Assembly (NCBI GenBank): GCA_027485535.1
Contig: JAIXQV010000071.1
Span: 1 to 5,033 of the forward strand
Reading direction: 5' to 3'
DNA from: Oxalobacteraceae bacterium
Lineage (GTDB): Bacteria > Pseudomonadota > Gammaproteobacteria > Burkholderiales > Burkholderiaceae_D
DNA length: 5,033 bases
In this document: piece by piece, positions 1 through 5,033 of the stretch
How positions within the stretch are numbered: the stretch's first letter is position 1
Layout: each line of letters starts with the position of its first letter
The notes under the pieces: generated by a model
The model's input: only the letters and a program-made list of their open reading frames with translations
Database searches by the model: none
What the model was told of the DNA's origin: nothing
Made by a program: the position numbers and the translations under genes

Positions 1-1091
1 AGGTCACGCGCGATCTCGACGATCTTGCCGCCGATGGGCTTGCCGAGCTTTAGCGCACGCAGCAAACCCTCGCCCCGTTCACCTTCTAAGCCATGCTTGG
101 CCGATAATCTCAGAAGCCCATCGCGCAGGTAATTTCCCTTGTCGATGACCGACTGTAGAAAGCCGGGCTTGAGTAGTTCTTCCAGCACAGCGATACCGGC
201 TGCGGTCATCAGCGGGTTGCCGTTATAGGTGCCGCCCTGATCGCCGGGTTCGAACACGGCAAAGGCTTCTTTGCAGAGCAAGGCTGAGAGCGGCACGCCG
301 CCGCCGATACCTTTGCCCAAGGTCATGATGTCGGGTTCGATATCTGACAGTTGATACGCGAACAGTTTGCCCGTGCGGCCCATGCCGGCCTGTACCTCGT
401 CGACGATCAGTAGCAGATCGTGCTTGGTGGTTAGCGCGCGTAAGCCTTGCATGAATTCTTTGGTGGCAGGGATGACGCCACCTTCACCTTGCACCGGCTC
501 CAGCATCACCGCGACGGTGTGCTTACCGATCAATGCCTCAACGCTGGCCAGATTATTCAGCTCAGCCTTGGGGAAGCCGGGCACCTGCGGTGCGAACATG
601 GTGTCCCAGCCTTCCTTGCCGGAGGCAGACATCGTTGCCAGCGTACGTCCATGAAAGCTGTGATCGAAGGTAATGATCTCGAAGCGGTTCTCACCTGCTG
701 AGTTTTTATGAATCTTGCCCCACTTGCGTGCCAACTTAATCGCACCTTCGTTCGCTTCGGCACCGCTGTTGGCGAAGAACACCCGATCAAAGCAGGAGTG
801 CTCGGTCAGCATCGCGGCAAGCTTGATCGATGGCTCATTGAAAAATGCCGGCGACGGATTAATGACCTTTTTAGCCTGCGCTACCAAGGCATCTTGCAGG
901 CATTGCGGTGAGTGACCGAGACAGTTCACTGCCCAGCCTTGTAACCAGTCCAGGTAGCGCTTGCCGTTATGGTCGGTCAGCCACATGCCCTGGCCTTCGG
1001 TGAACACCAGCGGCGGACGGTTGGTGATGTAGAGCAGTGCCTCGCTTGGGTACTGCGCAAAGGCGTGATTCAGAGATTCAGGTTTGTTCAT
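1..1091 (-). CDS. argD: Acetylornithine aminotransferase (ArgD), C-terminus cut by window edge
   Basis: PLP-dependent class III aminotransferase, expected in the cytoplasm to interconvert N-acetylornithine plus 2-oxoglutarate and N-acetylglutamate 5-semialdehyde plus glutamate in arginine synthesis. The window holds 363 codons from the ATG at 1091 and runs off the left edge; family members are about 390-400 residues, so roughly 30 are missing. Seen in the translation: the N-terminal stretch LLYITNRPPLVF (19-30), the cofactor phosphate-binding region NSGAEANEGAIKLAR (108-122), FDHSFHGRT (142-150), the PLP-ring Asp in DEVQAGMGRTG (D231), the Schiff-base Lys in LGKGIGGGVPL (K260), and GDQGGTYNGNPL (283-294). 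In the last motif many relatives have HGSTFGGNPL; the variant here matches what I remember from Burkholderiales acetylornithine transaminases. The start lies 14 bases after the reductase stop, with only weak Shine-Dalgarno character, which suggests cotranscription. A succinylornithine, ornithine or GABA aminotransferase role is possible but less likely. Confidence 0.92.
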   Translation of the reverse strand, partial: MNKPESLNHAFAQYPSEALLYITNRPPLVFTEGQGMWLTDHNGKRYLDWLQGWAVNCLGHSPQCLQDALVAQAKKVINPSPAFFNEPSIKLAAMLTEHSCFDRVFFANSGAEANEGAIKLARKWGKIHKNSAGENRFEIITFDHSFHGRTLATMSASGKEGWDTMFAPQVPGFPKAELNNLASVEALIGKHTVAVMLEPVQGEGGVIPATKEFMQGLRALTTKHDLLLIVDEVQAGMGRTGKLFAYQLSDIEPDIMTLGKGIGGGVPLSALLCKEAFAVFEPGDQGGTYNGNPLMTAAGIAVLEELLKPGFLQSVIDKGNYLRDGLLRLSAKHGLEGERGEGLLRALKLGKPIGGKIVEIARD

Positions 1092-1105
1092 GGCATGCTC
1101 AGGCG

Positions 1106-2140
1106 TCAGGCGACGGCATCAGCGAGATCCGCTTCGGAGGTAAATGCATCGGCATAGAACTCATCCGCAGGCAGCTGACATTGGCTGGTGAAATCCTTTT
1201 GTGCAGAATCGATCACGATCGGCGCACCGCAGGCATAGACCTGATACGCAGACAGATCGGGTAAATCTTCCATCACAGCGCGATGCACAAAGCCGGTGCG
1301 GCCCATCCAGTGGTCTTCCGCGAGCGCATCCGAGACCACGGGGATGTAGCGGAAGTTTGGCAGGCTTTGCGCCCAAGATTCGCACAGCGCGTGCATATAA
1401 AGATCTTTCGGTCGCCGTCCACCCCAGTATAGGGCGATCGGTCGCGTCGACTTGGCGTACGCCCAGTACTCGACAATCGCCTTGATCGGGGCAAAGCCGG
1501 TGCCCGAGGCCAGCAGCACGATCGGTTTGTTCGAGTCTTCACGCAGGAAGAAGGTGCCCAGCGGGCCTTCGAAGCGAAGGATGTCTTTCTCTTTCATGGC
1601 GCCGAACACATGGTCGGTGAATACGCCGCCCGGCATGTGCCGAATATGCAGTGTCAGCTGCTCGTCTGCGTGCGGCGGTGTGGCGATGCTGTAGGCGCGG
1701 CGCTTGCCATCTTTGAGCAAGAACTCGACATACTGGCCGGCTTTGTACTGGAGTCGTTCAGTGGCGGGCAGCTGTAGCGACATCAGCATGACGTCATCGG
1801 CCGCGCGCTCCAAGCGGGCAACCCGAACCGGAATTTTTTTGACCGGGAAGTCGCCGACGCCAAGCACCTCGCGTGCCTCGATGCTGACATCGGATTGCGG
1901 CACGGCGCAGCAGAATAGCGTCTGTCCAGCGGCTTGCTCATCCGCCGACAGAGCGCGAGCTTGATGTGGCCCGAGCTCAACGCTGCCGGACAATAGCTTG
2001 CCTTTGCAGCTGCCACAGGCGCCATTTTTGCAGCCATACGGAAGCTGAACACCGGCGCGCATCGCGGCCGCGAGTACGGTTTCACCGGCCTCGCAGCTGA
2101 ATTGCCGCCCACTTGGGTTAACACTGACTTGGAACGTCAT
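1106..2140 (-). CDS. 2Fe-2S ferredoxin / FAD / NAD(P)H oxidoreductase (AscD/DdhD-like electron-transfer reductase)
   Basis: A 344-residue, three-part electron-transfer protein that should pass electrons from NAD(P)H through FAD to a plant-type 2Fe-2S cluster. The N-terminal ferredoxin domain (about 1-92) has the cluster motif C37-x4-C42-x2-C45 and a final ligand at C77 or C78 in LFCCA. The FAD-binding barrel (about 100-200) has the RxYS signature at R148-S151 and a second flavin-contact region at GGVFTDHV (171-178). The nucleotide domain has GTGFAP (213-218) and the closing C304-G305 pair. No signal peptide or membrane segment is visible. Databases usually name such proteins CDP-6-deoxy-delta-3,4-glucoseen reductase after the deoxysugar enzymes AscD/DdhD. 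No deoxysugar gene is present here, so a general reductase for an unknown oxygenase or dehydratase partner is safer. The ATG is preceded by AGAGA at a suitable distance, a weak Shine-Dalgarno site. It heads a probable two-gene unit with argD and starts 12 bases from the divergent YeeZ-like gene. Confidence 0.9.
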   Translation of the reverse strand: MTFQVSVNPSGRQFSCEAGETVLAAAMRAGVQLPYGCKNGACGSCKGKLLSGSVELGPHQARALSADEQAAGQTLFCCAVPQSDVSIEAREVLGVGDFPVKKIPVRVARLERAADDVMLMSLQLPATERLQYKAGQYVEFLLKDGKRRAYSIATPPHADEQLTLHIRHMPGGVFTDHVFGAMKEKDILRFEGPLGTFFLREDSNKPIVLLASGTGFAPIKAIVEYWAYAKSTRPIALYWGGRRPKDLYMHALCESWAQSLPNFRYIPVVSDALAEDHWMGRTGFVHRAVMEDLPDLSAYQVYACGAPIVIDSAQKDFTSQCQLPADEFYADAFTSEADLADAVA

Positions 2141-2145
2141 ACAAT
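2118..2145 (+). promoter_or_regulatory. Candidate sigma70 promoter for the YeeZ-like gene, implying a leaderless mRNA
   Basis: TTAACA (2118-2123, 5 of 6 matches to TTGACA) and TACAAT (2140-2145, 5 of 6 to TATAAT) are separated by 16 bases. A start site about 7 bases after the -10 box falls at 2152-2153, the A of the downstream ATG. That ATG has no Shine-Dalgarno sequence before it, which fits a leaderless transcript. The -35 box overlaps codons 6-8 of the divergent reductase. This is pattern matching only, without transcript data. Confidence 0.45.
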
Positions 2146-2152
2146 CTCTGGC

Positions 2153-3034
2153 ATGAATGCTTTGAATAAATTTGGCAAGCCGCGTCTTTTAATCATCGGT
2201 TGCGGTGATGTTGGCATGCGCCTGCTACCGATGATTAGGGACCGATTTCGGGTTTTTGCCGTCACCAGTCAGGCACAGCGCCTGGCGGAGCTGAGAGACC
2301 AGGGCGCGCTAGGTATCGTCGCCAACCTTGACAATCCCGAGCAGCTATACCGACTGCGTGGCCTTGCTGACACCGTCGTGCATCTGGCACCGCCGCCCGC
2401 TGAGGGAACGACTGACCAACGTACGCGACATTTGCTGCGCATTTTACCGCGTGGCGGCAGATTCGTTTATGTCAGTACCACGGGTGTCTACGGTGACTGC
2501 GGTGGCGACCAGTTTGACGAGACCCGACCGGTAGCGCCGAGGAATTCACGCGCGGTTCGGCGGGTGGATGCCGAGCGTGTGCTGCGCCAGTGGGCGCTGC
2601 GGTCGCATGCGCGGCTCTCGATCTTGCGGGTGCCGGGCATCTACGCCGAAGACCGCTTGCCGCTCGAGCGGCTGCGGCAAGGAACCCCTGCGCTGTCCGC
2701 CGAGGAGGATGTGTATACCAACCATATCCATGCCGATGATCTGGCGCGCATCATCGCTCTGACCTTGCGGCGTGGTGCTTGTCAGCGCGTGTATCACACG
2801 GTGGATGATTCGGACATGAAGATGGGCGAGTACTTTGATGTCGTTGCTGACAGATTTCAGTTAGCGCGACCCCCACGGGTGTCGCGCTCGCAGCTTGCCT
2901 CACAAGTGTCCCCGATGCTGCTGTCGTTCATGTCAGAGTCGCGACGTCTGACCAACGACAGGATGCAATACGAGCTGGGAGTGCGCTTGAAATATCCGAC
3001 GGTGGCAGCGTTTCTACAGCAGCTACCGGGCTAG
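2153..3034 (+). CDS. Atypical SDR: YeeZ-like NAD(P)-binding epimerase/dehydratase-family protein
   Basis: A 293-residue protein with an N-terminal Rossmann fold and the cofactor loop GCGDVG (16-21) after the hydrophobic strand RLLIIG. Further marks of the extended/atypical SDR group are VVHLAPP (75-81), the strand FVYVSTTGVYGD (104-115, with S108 or T109 where the catalytic Ser/Thr sits), LRVPGIYA (158-165) and the NHIHADDLA segment (190-198). The usual YxxxK is replaced by a stretch reading NSRAVRRVDAE (131-141). This loss, together with the C-terminal region TNDRMQYELGVRLKYP, resembles the YeeZ family, whose substrate is not established to my knowledge. It may bind NAD(P) without being a typical dehydrogenase. 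The frame stays open upstream to an ATG at 2102, but homology-like sequence starts only at 2153, and the extra 17 codons would be antisense to the reductase N-terminus, so I chose 2153. It is transcribed away from the reductase and converges with the spermidine-synthase-like gene. Confidence 0.87.
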   Translation: MNALNKFGKPRLLIIGCGDVGMRLLPMIRDRFRVFAVTSQAQRLAELRDQGALGIVANLDNPEQLYRLRGLADTVVHLAPPPAEGTTDQRTRHLLRILPRGGRFVYVSTTGVYGDCGGDQFDETRPVAPRNSRAVRRVDAERVLRQWALRSHARLSILRVPGIYAEDRLPLERLRQGTPALSAEEDVYTNHIHADDLARIIALTLRRGACQRVYHTVDDSDMKMGEYFDVVADRFQLARPPRVSRSQLASQVSPMLLSFMSESRRLTNDRMQYELGVRLKYPTVAAFLQQLPG

Positions 3035-3050
3035 TAAGCCTCTATCTACC

Positions 3051-3072
3051 AAAATGTCGCCGGCGTTTTTGT
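3051..3072 (+). terminator. Weak candidate terminator in the convergent gap
   Basis: The 47-base gap after the YeeZ-like stop contains AAAATGTC (3051-3058), loop GCC, then GGCGTTTT (3062-3069) followed by further T. As RNA this pairs over 8 positions, but two are G-U wobbles and four are A-U, so the stem is weak. It would act mainly on the plus-strand transcript; on the minus strand the wobbles become C-A mismatches. Nothing else in the gap looks like a terminator. Confidence 0.25.
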
Positions 3073-3081
3073 TATCGCCAT

Positions 3082-3846
3082 TCAGCCGTCTTCCAACACA
3101 GTCTTGATGTCATTCACCCAAGCATGTGCGGGTAGCTTGGTGGTTACCCGGATCGTGGTTGCGCGCTGGTACAAACTCGCAAAATCAAAAGACGGCGCTG
3201 ACTTAAAAGCTATGACGACGACATTGCCTTGGTGTACCTCAGGCAGTGCCAGCACATGATCAAATGCCGTATGGATGGCAGCGATGTTTTTTCTGAAACT
3301 CGGATGGTCGCCAAATAGATTGATGGTGGCGATGCCCGAACTGCGAAGGCATTGCGCACAGGCGCGATAAAACTCGGGTGTATCCAGCACCGGGCCTCGT
3401 GCGGTTGCGTCATATAAATCAATTTGCAAGACATCTAGCCTGCGGCGATGCAGTAGATCATTGACGAACAAATCAGCATCCTGCTGAATGACATTCAATC
3501 GCTCATCATCCACGGGCAGCCGGAACATACTGCGGCAAACTTCGATCACGTTCGGGTTTAATTCGACAGCGGTAATGTGCGCTTCAGGGTACTCGCGGTA
3601 GCAGAATTTTGTGAGGGCGCCTGTACCCAGCCCAAGCTGAACAATATGCTGGGGCTGCTCAATAAACAGCATCCACGCCATCATTTGCTGCGCATACTCC
3701 AGCTCAATCGAATACGGTCGTCGGATTCGCATCGCACCTTGTACCCACTCGGTGCCAAAGTGGAGGTAACGCACACCGTCTTGTTCAGACAATGTGATGG
3801 GTTCGAACTTCGGTGCTCTTTTTTTATGAGTCGGGGAAGGCTTCAT
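3082..3846 (-). CDS. Spermidine-synthase-fold, SAM-dependent transferase-like protein
   Basis: A 254-residue protein with the SpeE/methyltransferase Rossmann core. Motif I is VQLGLGTGALTKF (69-81), the ribose-binding acidic residue is in AVELNP (E95), the next acidic turn is QQDADLF (121-127), and the core strand LDVLQIDLYD (137-146) is followed by TPEFYRACAQCL. The last region aligns by eye with the spermidine synthase catalytic loop and keeps a D143-x2-D146 pair. Other expected features are absent: the aminopropyl-binding GGGDG is GLGTG here, the substrate-pocket Tyr-His-Glu near the N-terminus has no clear counterpart (ELEYAQQM, 48-55), and the N-terminal strand domain is shorter than in SpeE proteins of about 280-290 residues. 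A SAM-dependent transferase with another substrate is therefore at least as likely as polyamine synthesis. No Shine-Dalgarno sequence is evident before the ATG. The N-terminus is basic (K/R-rich over 2-13) and encoded partly by a run of seven A. No polyamine partner gene such as speD lies nearby. Confidence 0.83.
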   Translation of the reverse strand: MKPSPTHKKRAPKFEPITLSEQDGVRYLHFGTEWVQGAMRIRRPYSIELEYAQQMMAWMLFIEQPQHIVQLGLGTGALTKFCYREYPEAHITAVELNPNVIEVCRSMFRLPVDDERLNVIQQDADLFVNDLLHRRRLDVLQIDLYDATARGPVLDTPEFYRACAQCLRSSGIATINLFGDHPSFRKNIAAIHTAFDHVLALPEVHQGNVVVIAFKSAPSFDFASLYQRATTIRVTTKLPAHAWVNDIKTVLEDG

Positions 3847-3880
3847 AAGACGCTACTAGGTGCCAAGCGGGTGTCTATTG

Positions 3881-3915
3881 TTCGGGGAGTTTTTGATTCG
3901 GGCATTACCCCGAAT
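3881..3915. promoter_or_regulatory. Dyad and repeated half-sites in the divergent intergenic region (candidate operator)
   Basis: The 122-base gap 3847-3968 lies between two divergent starts. ATTCGGG (3896-3902) and CCCGAAT (3909-3915) form a perfect 7-bp dyad around a 6-base centre. An extra half-site TTCGGGG (3881-3887) is a direct repeat of the dyad's left arm at 16-base spacing and can also pair perfectly with CCCCGAA (3908-3914). The position, upstream of a candidate -10 box on each strand, suits a regulator-binding site; an RNA hairpin is the alternative. No specific regulator is recognised. Confidence 0.4.
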
Positions 3916-3924
3916 TGGGCAGGG

Positions 3925-3930
3925 TAGAAT
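3925..3930 (+). promoter_or_regulatory. Candidate -10 box for the YgfF-like SDR gene
   Basis: TAGAAT matches TATAAT at 5 of 6 positions, 38 bases before the SDR start codon. No good -35 hexamer lies 16-18 bases upstream; that space is occupied by the 3896-3915 dyad. This could mean an activated promoter or a chance match. Confidence 0.3.
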
Positions 3931-3954
3931 CGACAGTACCATTATTCAAGTTTC

Positions 3955-3959
3955 GGAGG
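3955..3959 (+). promoter_or_regulatory. Shine-Dalgarno site fixing the SDR start
   Basis: GGAGG lies 9 bases before the ATG at 3969. It is the only strong ribosome-binding site in the window and favours this ATG over the in-frame TTG at 3915. Confidence 0.8.
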
Positions 3960-3968
3960 CAATCGATC

Positions 3969-4718
3969 ATGGCCCAACCCCTGATGCTGGTGACCGGTGG
4001 TAGCCGCGGAAGTGGCGCAGCCACCGTGCTGCTCGCGGCCTCACGCGGCTGGCGTGTCGCGTTTAGCTACAAAGATAATGCCGAAGCGGCAAACACGGTC
4101 ATCGCCAAGGCAAAGTCTCTGGGTGGCGAGGTGATCGCCCTACAGGCCGATGTCTCGAATGAGTCGGATGTGGTGCAGCTGTTTGAAACCGTTGAGCAGA
4201 AGCTGGGTTCCTTGTCGGCGCTGATTAATAACGCCGGTATGTTGGAGCAGCAGATGCGACTGGATCAGATGGATCTGGGGCGTTGGCAGCGGGTGTTCAG
4301 CGCGAATGTATTCGGTAGCTTTTTGTGCGCCAAGCAAGCGGTCATGCGGATGTCGACCAAGCACGGTGGCGAGGGCGGTGTAATTGTGAATGTATCGTCG
4401 GCGGCATCGCGCCTTGGTTCGCCGAATGAGTTTATTGATTATGCCGCGGCCAAGGGTGCGGTGGATTCCATGACTATTGGTTTAGCCAAGGAGCTTGCGA
4501 CCGAAGGTATTCGCGTCAACGCGGTTCGGCCCGGACTGATTTATACCGATATCCATGCCTCAGCCGGTGATCCCGGACGAGTCGATCGCGTGAAAACGGG
4601 TGTGCCGATGCAGCGGGGAGGTACCGCTGAGGAAGTGGCCGAGGCGATTATGTGGCTCGCCTCGGCGCAGTCTTCCTATGTAACCGGGACTTTGCTGGAT
4701 GTTACGGGCGGACGCTGA
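3969..4718 (+). CDS. Classical SDR family oxidoreductase, YgfF / glucose-1-dehydrogenase-like
   Basis: A 249-residue classical short-chain dehydrogenase/reductase, expected to be a soluble NAD(P)(H)-dependent oxidoreductase of about the usual 250-residue family length. Visible motifs, in order: cofactor loop TGGSRGSG (9-16), Asp of ADVS (D61), NNAG (87-90), active-site N113, catalytic S144 in NVSSAAS, and Y158-x3-K162 in DYAAAK. The VRPGLIYTDIHA stretch and the C-terminal SYVTGTLLDVTGG are also typical. The string ASRLGSPNEFIDYAAAKGAVDS and the later DPGRVDRVK and PMQRGG closely resemble E. coli YgfF as I remember it. R13 in the loop hints at NADP(H) preference. The loop's usual Ile (GIG) is Ser here (AGT against ATT), the only odd residue. 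The true substrate is unknown; 'glucose 1-dehydrogenase' is a family label. A strong GGAGG site supports the start. The gene converges with htpG, its stop only 3 bases from the htpG stop. Confidence 0.92.
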   Translation: MAQPLMLVTGGSRGSGAATVLLAASRGWRVAFSYKDNAEAANTVIAKAKSLGGEVIALQADVSNESDVVQLFETVEQKLGSLSALINNAGMLEQQMRLDQMDLGRWQRVFSANVFGSFLCAKQAVMRMSTKHGGEGGVIVNVSSAASRLGSPNEFIDYAAAKGAVDSMTIGLAKELATEGIRVNAVRPGLIYTDIHASAGDPGRVDRVKTGVPMQRGGTAEEVAEAIMWLASAQSSYVTGTLLDVTGGR

Positions 4719-4721
4719 TGC

Positions 4722-5033
4722 TTATTTGAGCGCCATCCCAAGCAACATATCGTTGAGTCTCTTCACGAAACCAGCGGGGTCAACTAGTTGCCCACCCTCG
4801 GCCAGCATGGCCTGATCAAACAGGATGCTACTCCAGTCATCGAACTTGGCGTCTTCGTACTTCAAACGTTGCACCAATGGGTGGTTGGGGTTGATCTCCA
4901 GGATGGGTTTGCTGTCGGGCGCTTTTTGACCCGCCGCTTTCAGCATCCGCAGCAGATTGCCCGATAGCTCATGCTCTCCCGAGACCAGGCAGGCGGGTGA
5001 GTCGGTGAGACGGAAGGTGACGCGTACATCGGC
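4722..5033 (-). CDS. htpG: Molecular chaperone HtpG (Hsp90), C-terminal 103 residues
   Basis: The 3' end of the bacterial Hsp90 gene; the upstream part lies beyond the right edge of the window. The 103 visible residues are the C-terminal dimerisation domain of a protein usually 610-650 residues long. Recognisable family segments are DVRVTFRLTDSPACLVSGEH near the window edge, then LLRMLKAAGQ, PILEINPNHPLVQRLK, LFDQAMLAEGGQL and DPAGFVKRLNDMLL. HtpG is an ATP-dependent cytosolic chaperone that works as a homodimer, often with DnaK. As in other bacterial members there is no MEEVD tail; the protein ends in MALK. An internal ATG at 4946 is not the start, because the frame stays open and homologous to the window edge. 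Its stop faces the SDR stop across 3 bases, leaving no room for a separate terminator. Confidence 0.95.
   Translation of the reverse strand, partial: ADVRVTFRLTDSPACLVSGEHELSGNLLRMLKAAGQKAPDSKPILEINPNHPLVQRLKYEDAKFDDWSSILFDQAMLAEGGQLVDPAGFVKRLNDMLLGMALK

Noticed and set aside
1452..1964. Plus-strand open frames of 80-86 codons opposite the reductase
   Set aside because: They are shadows of a well-supported gene, with low-complexity Ser/Arg-rich translations and no ribosome-binding sites.
2102..2152. Upstream in-frame ATG extending the YeeZ-like protein by 17 residues
   Set aside because: The extension is antisense to the reductase start codons, has no family-like sequence and no ribosome-binding site. 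The recognisable protein starts at the ATG at 2153.
3058..3065. CGCCGGCG perfect palindrome in the convergent gap
   Set aside because: An 8-base palindrome with no loop is likely by chance in GC-rich DNA and cannot form a normal hairpin; only a weak wobble stem around it was kept as a low-confidence terminator.
3817..3826. Run of seven T (A in the coding strand) near the start of the spermidine-synthase-like gene
   Set aside because: The frame reads cleanly through it as Lys-Lys-Arg and the downstream protein is intact, so there is no evidence of a frameshift or programmed slippage.
3577..3927. 116-codon plus-strand open frame
   Set aside because: It is antisense to the spermidine-synthase-like gene and then runs through the divergent regulatory region; its translation shows no domain.
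3915..3968. TTG start extending the YgfF-like SDR by 18 residues
   Set aside because: GGAGG sits 9 bases before the ATG at 3969, and the SDR fold starts directly after it. The extension covers the promoter region and looks non-coding.
1..5033. Mobile element, CRISPR array, defence system, tRNA or riboswitch
   Set aside because: No repeat-spacer pattern, transposase or integrase motif, tRNA-like fold or long leader was found; the window is almost fully covered by recognisable chromosomal genes.

Overview
The window is ordinary chromosomal DNA from a proteobacterium, most likely a betaproteobacterium (Burkholderiales or a relative). That placement rests on remembered family sequences, not on a search: the aminotransferase carries the GDQGGTYNGNPL version of its substrate-loop motif, and the ferredoxin-reductase is of the type usually labelled 'CDP-6-deoxy-delta-3,4-glucoseen reductase' in that group. 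Nearly all of the DNA is coding, and gene spacing is tight. I see no tRNA, rRNA, CRISPR array, insertion sequence, integrase or other sign of a mobile element.

Layout, left to right. On the minus strand, an acetylornithine aminotransferase (argD, C-terminus cut by the window edge) lies 14 bases downstream of a 344-residue 2Fe-2S/FAD/NAD(P)H reductase, so the two probably share a transcript. Twelve bases separate the reductase start from a divergent plus-strand gene for an atypical, YeeZ-like NAD(P)-binding epimerase/dehydratase. A fair sigma70-type promoter for that gene lies inside the reductase start region, placed so that transcription would begin at or next to the ATG. After a 47-base convergent gap comes a minus-strand gene for a spermidine-synthase-fold protein whose key residues differ from true spermidine synthases. 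A 122-base divergent region follows, the only real intergenic regulatory space here; it holds a 7-6-7 dyad and related half-sites. It precedes a classical SDR oxidoreductase of the YgfF/glucose-1-dehydrogenase-like type. The SDR converges with the C-terminal part of the chaperone gene htpG, with only 3 bases between the stop codons.

No single pathway joins these genes. ArgD is arginine biosynthesis, HtpG is protein folding, and the other four are oxidoreductases or a SAM-fold enzyme with unknown substrates. I found no convincing new biological system. The points worth a second look are the probable leaderless start of the YeeZ-like gene, the shared dyad upstream of the SDR, a Ser in place of the usual Ile in the SDR cofactor loop, and the likely over-specific database names of the reductase and the spermidine-synthase-like protein.
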